A stretch of 64,000 bases of DNA. Origin: CAVSQX01 sp963730225. Its GTDB lineage: Bacteria; Planctomycetota; Phycisphaerae; Tepidisphaerales; Tepidisphaeraceae. The notes beneath the pieces are model-generated. The model was not told the DNA's origin. It saw nothing but the letters and a program-made list of their open reading frames with translations, and made no database searches. This document shows positions 54,696-62,987 of the stretch, piece by piece (the first letter of the stretch is position 1; every line of letters begins with the position of its first letter). The DNA is taken from positions 1,116,001-1,180,000 of the forward strand of contig CAVSQX010000002.1 of assembly GCA_963730225.1 (NCBI GenBank), read 5' to 3'. The translations under genes were made by a program, and so were the position numbers.

Positions 54696-55523
54696 TTATT
54701 TTTCCAAAAGTGCCACCAATTCCTCAATTTCCCAAACATGATCCGCAATCCCCGCTTCCATCGCTGGGGTGACGCGGAGCGTCTGATGGATTCGACAGAA
54801 ATTGTAGTGCATGTAGTGCAGGGCGATGTTGTGGGCGAGATTCTCCGCCTTCTTTGAGAATGCGTTGGTGAGCCGGGTAAAGCGCCGCATTTGCATCCGC
54901 ATCGTAAGGTTCTGGCGTTCAACATGGCTGGTGGAAATCGCGCGTGGCTCTGGCGATCCGCACACCGCATGATGTTCAGTGCCGATGATCTTGGCTGGGC
55001 TGTAGCGAGCTTCGCCGGGCCGCTCGGCACCGTAAATCTTGATGAGCTGCGCGTAGTCGATTTCCCCGCCAAAGGCTGATTCAACGGCGTCGAGATACGC
55101 CCGCAATCCGTCGGTTGTCAGTTGAACCGGGTGCGCCAGCCGGGCCGCGACATCATGCATGAAATCATTCGCGTATTCGGCATCGCGCAGGCCCAGCATG
55201 TAGGACACGCAAAGCTTGCTATCGGAGTCGAGTGCAACCCAAGTCCAACAATCGCCGACGCCGAATTCGCCCTTGCGCTCTGCCGGCACGTTCTTTTGCT
55301 TCATGCCGACGAAACACCAAATTTCATCGCATTGTACCCGCTTCGCCTTGACGTTGCGGACGTGCTTATCGTGGTAGTCGGCGCATGCTTCCCCGATTTC
55401 GGCCAGCAGTTTCACAATCGTATTCTTGGCAACGCCGGTCATGCGGACAGTCGCGCGGATCGAGCAACCCTCCACCAGAGCGGAAATCACACGAACCCGG
55501 TCAGCGGTGTTAAGCTTGTTCAT
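54696..55523 (-). CDS. IS1-like DDE transposase
   Basis: The ATG at 55523 has AAGGG upstream and gives 275 residues. The N-terminal part is a helix-turn-helix-like DNA-binding region (MTGVAKNTIVKLLAEIG). The catalytic core shows Asp in RVQCDEIWCFVGMKQKN, Asp in VQLTTDGLRAYLDAV and Glu in ISTSHVERQNLTMRMQMRRF, with RLTNAFSKKAENL afterwards. The ER-x-N-L-x-x-R plus SFSK-like pattern is that of IS1-family transposases, here in a single reading frame rather than the frameshifted InsA-InsB pair. The frame is intact, so it may be active. It lies at the left end of the element, reading toward that end. Confidence 0.9.
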   Translation of the reverse strand: MNKLNTADRVRVISALVEGCSIRATVRMTGVAKNTIVKLLAEIGEACADYHDKHVRNVKAKRVQCDEIWCFVGMKQKNVPAERKGEFGVGDCWTWVALDSDSKLCVSYMLGLRDAEYANDFMHDVAARLAHPVQLTTDGLRAYLDAVESAFGGEIDYAQLIKIYGAERPGEARYSPAKIIGTEHHAVCGSPEPRAISTSHVERQNLTMRMQMRRFTRLTNAFSKKAENLAHNIALHYMHYNFCRIHQTLRVTPAMEAGIADHVWEIEELVALLEK

Positions 55524-55686
55524 ACTGACCCTTATACTTGAACGGTTAAGCAATGTCAAGTTTTTCTTTTTGAATGCCGATCTCCCATGTAAAGCGCTGT
55601 CAACACTAGGTTAAGCGCAAACCCATTATTTGCAGGCATTTAACCTTGAAACAGAAATTGGATTTGCTACAATAGATAAAGTTCCA

Positions 55687-56505
55687 ATGGAAATTGCGGA
55701 AACCAAAAAACCAAAAGCAGATTTCGTAATTCGGCTCGTCGGGCCAGGAATGCGTCCTTGGTTAGTCCCAATGCGCAGCCTGACGCGCATACTTGATGCC
55801 GTTCAGAGGCTCGTTGAGCAGCGCGATGAGTCTGACGAAGAATCCGAGCCGCGCTCAGAGGCGGAAACAAGGGAAAGAATTCTAAGGCTCCTAGACATCA
55901 AAAGCGGTTCAGCAGCGTATAACGTGGCTGCGTTCGACGGTACAGCGGCAATTAAGATATTAAACGAAACCGCATCGTCAATTAAATCTCCGGAGAAATC
56001 AGATTGGGGTGCCGCCACCATTTCATCTATTCAAGAGCTCAGCGAAGTTGCCAAATCTCTGGGTTGCGAAATTGAATTTCGTCAACCAAGCGATGGCAGG
56101 GGTTTTGGGGACGTAATCGCCGCAATTCGCCCATCAACCTACGAAATAGTCTCAAGTGCTGCGTTCGTTTCTGGCGATACTTCGATCTTTGGAAAAATTG
56201 AGCGAGTCGGCGGTGCCGTTGAGATGCACTGTGGTTTGCGGCTTCCCGACCATCCAAGGAAGATGGTTATCTGTCGTGTCATAGGCGCTGACTTGGTGCG
56301 CGATCTTGGACGATACCTTTATCAAAGCGTCATGGTCAGCGGAAAAGCCACATGGATTCGCTCAACATGGCAACTCAAGCGGATGGTAATCACTTCGTTT
56401 GAGCCACCCAAAACAGGATCAATTCGAGAAGCTTTGGAGCAAATACATAAGGCTGGGGGCGATGCTTGGGATAAGGTTAAACGTCCGGCGACCATGCTGG
56501 GCTGA
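55687..56505 (+). CDS. Transposon passenger: 272-aa protein of unknown function
   Basis: I do not recognise this protein. I start it at the ATG at 55687 (MEIAETKKPKADFVIRLVGPG); a TTG at 55630 would add 19 residues. It has an N-terminal acidic/basic region with ERILRLLDIKSGSAAYNVAAFDG, a mixed alpha/beta middle and a C-terminal part with ICRVIGADLVRDLGRYLYQSVMVSGKATW. Base composition is AT-richer than the chromosome. It stops 17 bases before the PIN gene and is probably cotranscribed with it, so it might be an antitoxin or regulatory partner; no known antitoxin fold is visible. Confidence 0.6.
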   Translation: MEIAETKKPKADFVIRLVGPGMRPWLVPMRSLTRILDAVQRLVEQRDESDEESEPRSEAETRERILRLLDIKSGSAAYNVAAFDGTAAIKILNETASSIKSPEKSDWGAATISSIQELSEVAKSLGCEIEFRQPSDGRGFGDVIAAIRPSTYEIVSSAAFVSGDTSIFGKIERVGGAVEMHCGLRLPDHPRKMVICRVIGADLVRDLGRYLYQSVMVSGKATWIRSTWQLKRMVITSFEPPKTGSIREALEQIHKAGGDAWDKVKRPATMLG

Positions 56506-56522
56506 GTACGGAAAGGGTCTGG

Positions 56523-57002
56523 GTGGCTACCGATCATCTTGTCGCCGTCGATTGCATGACACTCATTTGGGGCGTTCGCAAACAAGGGCCGGCGGAATGG
56601 CTCAAGCGTGCGAAAGTCCTCTTCGATAATTTTGAGCGGGCACAGGCGCAAATCATCGTTCCGTCCATCGTCGTAGCGGAATACTTGACGGCCGTTGATG
56701 AATCCAAGCGCAGAGATGTTGCGTCGGCAATAGGTGCGCGGTTCATTGTTGCGCCATTCGACATCAAATGCACGGCCCTTGCTGCCAATCTGTTTTGGGA
56801 GGGAAAACAGGGACGGGCAATGTCAACTCCCGACGCAAGAAAATGTTTGCGAGCCGACTCGATGATTATCGCTACGGCAAAAACCCACGGGGCCAAGCGG
56901 TTCTACAGCCACGACAAGGACTGTAGGTCATTGGCACAGAAGGCCGGAATGGAGCCTTGGAATCTCCCGACACACGAAGAAAATCTGTTTGCAGAAGAAT
57001 AG
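56523..57002 (+). CDS. Transposon passenger: PIN-domain protein (VapC-like)
   Basis: The GTG at 56523 follows GAAAGG and opens MATDHLVAVDCMTLIWGVRKQG, where the first PIN Asp is in VAVDCMTLI. The second acidic residue is the Glu in VAEYL, the third the Asp in LRADSMIIATAKTHGA and the fourth the Asp in FYSHDKDCRSLA, so the complete nuclease centre of the PIN fold is present. The length (159 residues) is normal for a VapC toxin or related RNase. It lies after the 272-aa gene on the transposon, which resembles a two-gene toxin-antitoxin layout. Confidence 0.8.
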   Translation: MATDHLVAVDCMTLIWGVRKQGPAEWLKRAKVLFDNFERAQAQIIVPSIVVAEYLTAVDESKRRDVASAIGARFIVAPFDIKCTALAANLFWEGKQGRAMSTPDARKCLRADSMIIATAKTHGAKRFYSHDKDCRSLAQKAGMEPWNLPTHEENLFAEE

Positions 57003-57004
57003 GA

Positions 57005-57226
57005 TTAGGGCTTTTTTGCCCACCGCTTCGCCGCCGCCTTCTTTGCAATCTCTTTCCGCCGCTTGGCCGACAGCGCCTTTGCCCGTGCCGCGCCGCCCTT
57101 TGGACCACCGAGCTTCCCCATCGCCACCGCCGCCGGATTCTTCGGTTTCTCGGCCGGCTCCGGCGGGGCGTTCCCCGTGGCCATATCGACAATCATTTTG
57201 GCAAGCTGGTTCGGATCGCGGGGCAT
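57005..57226 (-). CDS. Transposon passenger: small basic Ala/Lys-rich protein
   Basis: From the ATG at 57226 the product has 73 residues: MPRDPNQLAKMIVDMATG, a Pro/Glu linker, then AAVAMGKLGGPKGGAARAKAL and RRKEIAKKAAAKRW. The Lys/Ala/Arg-rich C-terminus is histone H1-like and probably binds nucleic acid. I recall related small proteins near transposases in other bacteria; no search was possible. Its end faces the end of the PIN gene (2 bases apart). An ATG at 57244 is an alternative start. Confidence 0.65.
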   Translation of the reverse strand: MPRDPNQLAKMIVDMATGNAPPEPAEKPKNPAAVAMGKLGGPKGGAARAKALSAKRRKEIAKKAAAKRWAKKP

Positions 57227-57291
57227 TCTTGAACGTTTAAGCATGACCGCAACATGCCACGACTTGATCCCGGCGTCAAATTTTCGAGGAT

Positions 57292-57309
57292 TCAAACTGA
57301 CCCACTACC
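57292..57309 (-). repeat. Right terminal inverted repeat of the IS1-like element
   Basis: Exact reverse complement of 54677-54694. Immediately followed by the right copy of the target duplication. Confidence 0.88.
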
Positions 57310-57317
57310 GAGATGGC
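57310..57317. repeat. 8-bp target-site duplication, right
   Basis: GAGATGGC, identical to 54669-54676. Immediately followed at 57318 by a second, imperfect copy of the element end. Confidence 0.85.
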
Positions 57318-57335
57318 GGTAGTGAGTCAGCTTGA
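57318..57335 (+). repeat. Second TIR-like sequence outside the element
   Basis: GGTAGTGAGTCAGCTTGA matches the left TIR at 16 of 18 bases and begins exactly where the right target duplication ends. With the right TIR it forms a 15-bp-arm hairpin around the duplication. It overlaps the end of the zinc-ribbon gene. It may be the end of an older related element. Confidence 0.75.
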
Positions 57336-57581
57336 AATTACTTCCTTTTCCATCACCCTTCCGCAACGCGGGCAGCGTCCTGGCGCAATTCGCGGATAGT
57401 ATCCGCAACCGACACATCGGCCCTTGCGATACCGCCAGCGGGCCAATCCAAGAGCATAGACAAGCATCAGGATCACGGACGCCTGTAGTGATATGAGGAT
57501 AATCAGGGCTGGTAGAACATGATCGTGGAGCAGGAGCCACCGTGCCCACAAAATCATGGCAACAGCGCAGAGAACCATCAA
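57327..57581 (-). CDS. Membrane protein with C-terminal zinc ribbon, unknown function
   Basis: The 84-residue product has two hydrophobic helices (about residues 3-18 and 22-46) and a zinc-ribbon end CVGCGYYPRIAPGRCPRCG (C-x2-C-x11-C-x2-C). The first codons are TTG then ATG at 57578, so the start is uncertain. Its last codons and stop lie within the TIR-like sequence at 57318-57335, so the C-terminus may have been altered by an earlier insertion. Confidence 0.5.
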   Translation of the reverse strand: MMVLCAVAMILWARWLLLHDHVLPALIILISLQASVILMLVYALGLARWRYRKGRCVGCGYYPRIAPGRCPRCGRVMEKEVISS

Positions 57582-57646
57582 TGCGCCGATGATCGCGTCG
57601 AGTACCTCGAATTTTCACCGGAGCGGTTTTACCGCGCCTCAGGCGG

Positions 57647-58627
57647 TCAGACGATCCGGCACAGCGCGATATACCGCTCATACTTATTCTTCCGCATTCT
57701 GCGTATCGCCGAATTCAGCGGCCGTTTGAAGAACGACACTTCGTTACTCAGCGGGCCCCACGGTTCGAGCCATTTCCGCACGTGCGGATAATCGGCGTCG
57801 AAGAATGTGAGGAATTTCGGCCAGCTCGCCGGGAGCATCGAGCGGTGATAGTGCAGGATGCTGGCGGCGCGGAATTTCTCGGGATCGAAAAATTTCAGCG
57901 TGCTGCTGCCGAAGTGGTAGTTGTCAAGAACATCCAGGACGCGCAGGCGGAGCTTGAGTTTGACCATCGCCAGGCCCAGGGCGGCTTGCTCGTGATAGAA
58001 AATGCCGTCCTGTTTCAGGGCGAATCGGGCGTCCAGCAGGCGGCGGACGATGTCGAACCAGGTTTGGAGAAATCCGCTGGCGGGGCGGCAGGTGAAAACG
58101 CCGCTGTTGAAGTAGGCGCGGATGCGGGTGTTTTCGCGGAATTCGTTCATCCACGGCAAATCGTCGACGGAAATCCCGGCGGCCTGGCAGAGGGCGAGCC
58201 AATACGGGTGATAGGGGTCATCGGGGCCGGTGGTGGCGACATTTTTTTCGGTGGGGCAGGCGGTGAAATCTTCGCCGTCGGCTAGGATCAGCGCCGACGG
58301 TTCGCGCACGACCAGCAGATCGGCGTCGAGCCAGATGAGCAAATCGGCGTTGACGAGGCGCTGGGCCTCGATCATCGCCGCGGGCTTGTTCATGAAGTTG
58401 TACCACGGCTCCGGAGAGGCGCTCCGGCGAAGATAGGTGACGTTCAGTTCGTCAAATTTTTTGCGGGTGTCGATGCCCAGCGTCGGGCCAAATCGAGGCG
58501 TGACGGCGACGACCGGCAGATCGGCCATTTTTCCGCCCCACATCCGCAGGCTCTGAATCATGCGAAGCGACTGGCTTTCCAGATAGCCGGCTTCAACGCA
58601 GGTGACGATCGCAGCGGGGCAACTCAT
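57647..58627 (-). CDS. GT-A fold glycosyltransferase-like protein
   Basis: The 326-residue protein begins MSCPAAIVTCVEAGYLESQ, has the aspartate motif DLLIWLDADLLVV (DxD, about residues 95-107) and CRPASGFLQTWFDI plus YHEQAALGLAMVKL, a pattern seen in nucleotide-sugar-dependent transferases. The cation-binding DxD and surrounding beta strand support a GT-A fold. Donor and acceptor are unknown. It is divergent from galU with about 140 bases between, next to sugar-nucleotide genes. Confidence 0.6.
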   Translation of the reverse strand: MSCPAAIVTCVEAGYLESQSLRMIQSLRMWGGKMADLPVVAVTPRFGPTLGIDTRKKFDELNVTYLRRSASPEPWYNFMNKPAAMIEAQRLVNADLLIWLDADLLVVREPSALILADGEDFTACPTEKNVATTGPDDPYHPYWLALCQAAGISVDDLPWMNEFRENTRIRAYFNSGVFTCRPASGFLQTWFDIVRRLLDARFALKQDGIFYHEQAALGLAMVKLKLRLRVLDVLDNYHFGSSTLKFFDPEKFRAASILHYHRSMLPASWPKFLTFFDADYPHVRKWLEPWGPLSNEVSFFKRPLNSAIRRMRKNKYERYIALCRIV

Positions 58628-58768
58628 CGAAGTGGCGGAAGTTTATCGGCACGCCGGCGCCCGGCAATGGGCGAATTTCCGCCCGGTTATCTTGAGGATG
58701 ATTGCGGGAAATCTATAGTGGGCGCAACAATCGGTCGTTGGTTGGATTGGTCGGAAGGAATCGTTGCA

Positions 58769-59725
58769 ATGGCGAAAGTTCGCAAAGCCGTCATCACCGC
58801 CGCCGGGCGCGGCACCCGTCAGTACCCGGCGTCCACGGCGGTGCAGAAGGAAATGTTCCCGCTGGTCGATCGCGACGGGCTGACCAAGCCGGTGATTCAG
58901 ATCATCGGCGAAGAAGCGATCGATTCGGGCATCGAGGAAATCTGCATCATCACGCAGCCGGGTGAGGAAAAGCACTACCGCGAATATTTCCGACGATTGG
59001 ACGACCAGATGGTCAAAGCGTTTCGCGGCAAGGATTGGGCGATTCTGGAATCGGAAAAATTACAGGCCTTCGGCGAACGGCTCAGCTTTGCCGAACAGCA
59101 TTCGCCCGAGGGTTTCGGCCATGCGGTTTATCAGGCGAGGAAATTCGTCGGCGATGAGCCGTTTCTGCTGCTGCTGGGCGATCACGTTTACATCAGCGAC
59201 ACCAAAGATCGCTGTGCCCGGCAATTGATTCGGGTGTTCGAGCAGTACATGCTGGACGCGGTGACGGGCGTGCAACCGACGATGGAGCGGCATCTGCATC
59301 TGTTCGGCACGATCCGCGGACAGCCGGTGGAGCCGGCCAAGGGCATCTACAAGGCTGAGTTGATCATCGAAAAACCGAGCATCGAGGTGGCCCGCGAAAA
59401 ACTGGCCACGCCGGGTTTGCCGGCGGGGAATTATCTCTCGCATTTTGGAATGCATGTTTTTTGTCCGCGCATTTTCGATTCGCTGGAATACCTGATCAAA
59501 AACGACATGCGCGAGAAGAATGAAATTCAGTTGACCGCCGCCCAGGAGCATTTGCGGGAACATTGCGACAAATATTGGGTCGTGGTCACGCAGGGGCAGC
59601 GGTACGACACCGGCATTCCGTACGGGTTGATGGAAGCGCAGTTGGCGTTGGCGCTCAACGGAGTGCATCGCACGGAAATCTGCGAAGCCATCGCCCGAAT
59701 TCTGACGATGCAAGTGAAAAGCTGA
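58769..59725 (+). CDS. galU: UTP-glucose-1-phosphate uridylyltransferase
   Basis: GalU makes UDP-glucose. From the ATG at 58769 (MAKVRKAVITAAGRGTRQYPAS) the 318-residue protein has the nucleotidyltransferase start AAGRGTRQYPAS-x-QKEMFPLVDRDG, the FLLLLGDHVYIS metal-binding strand and the EKPSIEVA sugar-binding element. One substitution is notable: GTRQYP in place of the more usual GTRFLP. It is followed 12 bases later by manC, so the pair supplies UDP-glucose and GDP-mannose. Confidence 0.85.
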   Translation: MAKVRKAVITAAGRGTRQYPASTAVQKEMFPLVDRDGLTKPVIQIIGEEAIDSGIEEICIITQPGEEKHYREYFRRLDDQMVKAFRGKDWAILESEKLQAFGERLSFAEQHSPEGFGHAVYQARKFVGDEPFLLLLGDHVYISDTKDRCARQLIRVFEQYMLDAVTGVQPTMERHLHLFGTIRGQPVEPAKGIYKAELIIEKPSIEVAREKLATPGLPAGNYLSHFGMHVFCPRIFDSLEYLIKNDMREKNEIQLTAAQEHLREHCDKYWVVVTQGQRYDTGIPYGLMEAQLALALNGVHRTEICEAIARILTMQVKS

Positions 59726-59737
59726 AGGTAAACGACC

Positions 59738-60843
59738 ATGGAATACGGCGTGATAATGGCGGGGGGATCGGGATCGCGGTTGTGGCCGATCTCGCGCGGG
59801 TCCCGGCCCAAGCAGTTGCTGCGAGTGATTCGCGGCAAGAGCCTGCTGCAATTGAGCTACGAGCGATTGCGTGGAATTTTGCCGGCCGAGCGGATCTTCG
59901 TCTGCACGGCGGCGGAGCACGCGCCGCTGGTGGCCGCGGATTTGCCGGAGTTGCCGGCGCAGAACATTCTGGGCGAGCCCATGGGCGCGACACGGTGAAC
60001 GCGGTCGGATTTCCCGCGGCGATTTTGCAGAAGCGCGATGCGGACGCGGTGTGCGCCGTGGTGACGGCCGATCACGTCATCGAGCCGGTCGAAAAATTTC
60101 AGGCGGCCCTGCGTATCGGATTTGAAGTCGCCCAGGAACATCCTCTGGCGCTGGTGACGTTTGGCATTGTGCCCACGTTCGGGCACACCGGCCTGGGTTA
60201 TGTGCATCGCGGTGAGCCGATGGGGCTGAAAAGCGGAAGCACCGAAGCGTTCAAAGTGCTGGCGTTTCGGGAAAAGCCGGACAGGGCGACGGCCGACCGA
60301 TATGTCGATTCGGGCCGGTATTATTGGAACAGCGGCATGTTCGTCTGGCGGGCCGACACCGTCCTGGGCGAAGTGGCGGCGCACCTGCCGGAGAACTTTC
60401 GCGGCCTCAGCCAGATCGCCGAAGCCTGGGGCACGAGCCATCAACAGAGTGTGCTCAGCGACGTTTATCCGAAGCTCCAGCGTATCAGCGTCGACTACGG
60501 CGTGATGGAGCCGGCCAGCCAGGGCAAGGGGAAGGCAACCGTGGCCGTGGTGGCGATGCCGGTTCAGTGGCTGGACGTGGGATCGTGGACGAGCCTGGCC
60601 GAGACGCTGGAAACCGACGAACACAACAACGCCGTCGAAGCCAAGACGTGCGTTTTCATCGACAGCGACGACAACATCGTCGTCAGCACGGCGCCGGAGC
60701 ATTTGCTGGCCACGATCGGCGTCAGCGACATGATCATCGTGCACACGCCGGATGCGACGCTGATTTGTCCCAAGACCGAAAGCGAACGAGTGCGCGATCT
60801 GGTTGCCCGGTTGCGGGAAAGATTCGGCAACCAATATGTGTGA
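59738..60843 (+). CDS. manC: Mannose-1-phosphate guanylyltransferase, frameshifted
   Basis: The enzyme makes GDP-mannose. The first part (ATG 59738) has MAGGSGSRLWPISRGSRPKQLL, the GGSG..RLWP..R..PKQ signature; it reaches GEPMG and shifts near 59986. One C added gives GRDTVNAVGFPAAILQ in the second frame, and the rest continues with ADHVIEPVEKF, FREKPDRATA, YYWNSGMFVW and VGSWTSLAETL to the stop at 60843. The corrected protein has about 367 residues: the nucleotidyltransferase domain alone, without the mannose-6-phosphate isomerase domain of bifunctional ManC. The frame change is probably an error. Confidence 0.88.
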
Positions 60844-60857
60844 AGGCGGAAGGCGTC

Positions 60858-61328
60858 GTGCGAACGTTGGCCGTCGATTTCGGCTCCCGACGATTGGGCA
60901 TCGCGCTCAGCGACGCGGGCGGTCAATTCGCAACGCCGCTGCGCGTTATTTCCGTGAATGATCCGGCGGCGGCGATTGGGCCGCTGTTGGAACTGATTGA
61001 ACGAGAGGGCGCCCGGCGCGTGGTGGTGGGATTGCCGTTGAACATGGACGGCAGCGTCGGACCGGCGGCGCGGAAAGTTATGAAGTGGAGCGAATTGCTT
61101 TCGGCGAAATCGGCGAAAGCCGGCAAGAGCCTGAAGATCATCCACGTCGACGAGCGGCTCAGCAGCTTCGAGGCCGAGCAGCGATTTGTCGATCGAAAGC
61201 GAGCGGGAGAAAAGCTCACCCGAAAAGATAAAAAGCGGCAATTCGACGCCATGGCGGCGGCGGCGTTTTTACAGGATTTTTTGGACGGGAAAGTGAAAGA
61301 GATTGTGGACGGTTTGGATCGAGCTTAG
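60858..61328 (+). CDS. ruvX: RuvX/YqgF family Holliday-junction resolvase-like nuclease
   Basis: The GTG at 60858 opens MRTLAVDFGSRRLGIALSDAGG; a GTG at 60840 is an alternative. The 156-residue protein has the RNase H-like motifs DFGSRRLGIA, VVGLPLNMDGS and the DERLSSFEAEQ segment with catalytic acidic residues. The YqgF family is essential in many bacteria and processes pre-16S rRNA as well as recombination intermediates. The conserved C-terminal D(D/A)MAAA pattern is also present. Confidence 0.88.
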   Translation: MRTLAVDFGSRRLGIALSDAGGQFATPLRVISVNDPAAAIGPLLELIEREGARRVVVGLPLNMDGSVGPAARKVMKWSELLSAKSAKAGKSLKIIHVDERLSSFEAEQRFVDRKRAGEKLTRKDKKRQFDAMAAAAFLQDFLDGKVKEIVDGLDRA

Positions 61329-61372
61329 CCGGCTCGCATGCGAGCCGGACCAGCGGGCAGGCCCGTCGGCTA
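61325..61372. repeat. Three-way-junction palindromic element after ruvX
   Basis: The outer pair TTAGCCG (61325-61331) and CGGCTAA (61366-61372) encloses a perfect palindromic hairpin CCGGCTCG-CATG-CGAGCCGG (61329-61348) and a small GC stem around GGGCAGGCCC. The element fills the gap between ruvX and nupC and overlaps the ruvX stop (TAG). It may be an extragenic palindrome; no T-run follows. Confidence 0.65.
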
Positions 61373-61375
61373 AAC

Positions 61376-62767
61376 GTGGCGCTGTCGCAGGGGAACGATG
61401 AATTTGCCCGCAAATTCAAGGGCCGTATCCTCCCGCCGGTGCCGCAGCCGCCGCCAATTCCAAGCTCTACGCCGTCGCAGCGATTGCAGTCAGCGCTGGG
61501 GATGATCGTCTTCATCACGCTCATCTGGCTGCTCGGCCGGCTCACCGGCGTGCGAACCAAAATCCGCCCGCGCACGCTGATCTGGGGCATCATTTTGCAG
61601 TTCGTCTTCGGGGCGTTCGTCGTGTGGAACCCGATGATTCTCGCGGCCATCACCAGCGCGGTGAATGCGCTGCTCAGTTTCACCGCCAAGGGGGCGCAGT
61701 TTGTCTTTGGCGACCTTTCCGTGCTACCAGGGCCGAATGTCACCGATTCGGCCAACCACGTGATCGGGCAGGCGCAGAATGTCGGATATTTCGCCTTCTA
61801 CGTTTTGCCAACGATTATTTTTTTCTCCTGCCTCACCGCCATCGCCTATCACAGCGGAATCATGCAGTACATCGTGCAGGGGCTGGCGTGGATCATGGCC
61901 AAGACGATGGGTTGCAGCGGGGCCGAAACGCTCTGCACGGCGGCGAACATTTTCGTCGGGCAGGCCGAGGCTCCGCTGATGGTCAAGCCGTTTGTTTCGG
62001 TGGCGACCAACAGCGAATTGCTGGCGATGATGGTGATTGGTTTCGCCAACATCGCCTCGGGAGTCTTGGCGCTCTACACGCTTTGGCTCTCGCCGTTTTT
62101 GCCGCACGCTGCGGGGCACCTGGCGGCGGCGTGCTTCATCGCCGCGCCGGGAAGCTTGCTGATCTCGAAGCTGCTGATTCCCGAAACGCAGAAAGCAGTG
62201 ACGGCGGGGGGGGTGGAATTTCGGATCGACAAGATCGATGCGAACCTCGTGGACGCTGCCGCCCGCGGAACTTCCGACGGGTTGACCCTGGCGATCAACG
62301 TCGGCGCGATGCTGATCTCGTTCACCGCTTTGGTCGCCATGACCGATGCGATTCTCGGCTGGGCCGGAATCAAGCTGCACATCGGCACGTCGGCAACGCC
62401 GCTGGAGTCGATGCTCGGTTTGGTCTTCCGTCCGCTGGCGTGGCTGACGGGCGTGAGTTGGCATGAGTCCAAGACGGTTGGATCACTGCTGGGCGTCAAG
62501 ACGGTTCTCAACGAGATGATCGCCTATTCGCAGATGAAGGACCGGCTGACAGCCGATCCGAATCTGCTCTCGCCACGGGCCCGGCTGCTGGCGACGTACG
62601 CACTGTGCGGATTTGCCAACTTCGCCAGCATCGGGATTCAGGTCGGGGGAATCAGCACGATCGCGCCCACCCGGCGGGCCGATCTGGCCCGGATCGGCTT
62701 GCTTGCCATGGTCGGCGGGGCCGTCGCCAGCATGATGGCGGCGTGCGTCGTGGGGATTCTGATTTGA
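61376..62767 (+). CDS. NupC/CNT-family nucleoside transporter
   Basis: The GTG at 61376 opens a polar arm of about 40 residues followed by about ten hydrophobic helices. The 463-residue protein carries the concentrative nucleoside transporter signatures CTAANIFVGQAEAPLMVKPF, MMVIGFANIASGVLALY and the C-terminal block LLATYALCGFANFASIGIQVGGI. CNT proteins use H+ or Na+ gradients to import nucleosides. The polar arm is longer than in NupC. The gene stands alone on the plus strand after the three-way-junction element. Confidence 0.9.
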   Translation: MALSQGNDEFARKFKGRILPPVPQPPPIPSSTPSQRLQSALGMIVFITLIWLLGRLTGVRTKIRPRTLIWGIILQFVFGAFVVWNPMILAAITSAVNALLSFTAKGAQFVFGDLSVLPGPNVTDSANHVIGQAQNVGYFAFYVLPTIIFFSCLTAIAYHSGIMQYIVQGLAWIMAKTMGCSGAETLCTAANIFVGQAEAPLMVKPFVSVATNSELLAMMVIGFANIASGVLALYTLWLSPFLPHAAGHLAAACFIAAPGSLLISKLLIPETQKAVTAGGVEFRIDKIDANLVDAAARGTSDGLTLAINVGAMLISFTALVAMTDAILGWAGIKLHIGTSATPLESMLGLVFRPLAWLTGVSWHESKTVGSLLGVKTVLNEMIAYSQMKDRLTADPNLLSPRARLLATYALCGFANFASIGIQVGGISTIAPTRRADLARIGLLAMVGGAVASMMAACVVGILI

Positions 62768-62987
62768 GCCGTCTTGCGCCAGGGGCTGGCAAGTCCGAAT
62801 AAATGACGGCCGGGGCCGGTGGGCCGCGAAAACGGCTGGAAGCAGGGGAGCGGAACGAAAAATTCATCCATATCTCAGGAATCTGTATTCCGCTGCTGGG
62901 CCGCGCGGGTAAAATACGCATCCGCACGTGGCATATCAGTTGCATTGGGGACGGGAGAATGCATCGCTGCTCAAAGGAGTGTGCCTA

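Larger units (their letters stand above)
54677..57309. mobile_element. IS1-like transposon carrying passenger genes
   Basis: The element is 2633 bp. Its ends are 18-bp perfect inverted repeats (GGTAGTGGGTCAGTTTGA at 54677-54694 and its complement at 57292-57309), starting GGT as in IS1 elements, and are flanked by the 8-bp duplication GAGATGGC. Inside, in order, are a DDE transposase on the minus strand, a 272-aa unknown protein and a PIN-domain protein on the plus strand, and a small basic protein on the minus strand. The middle is visibly AT-richer than the chromosome. The exact target duplication and intact ends imply a fairly recent insertion. It lies between the promoter of rpmB and the zinc-ribbon gene. 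Confidence 0.88.

Noticed and set aside
54677..57309. The element as an IS1595/ISXO2 type
   Set aside because: The transposase has the ER-x-N-L-x-x-R and FSK pattern of IS1 and the ends start GGT, so IS1 fits better, although both groups make 8-bp duplications.
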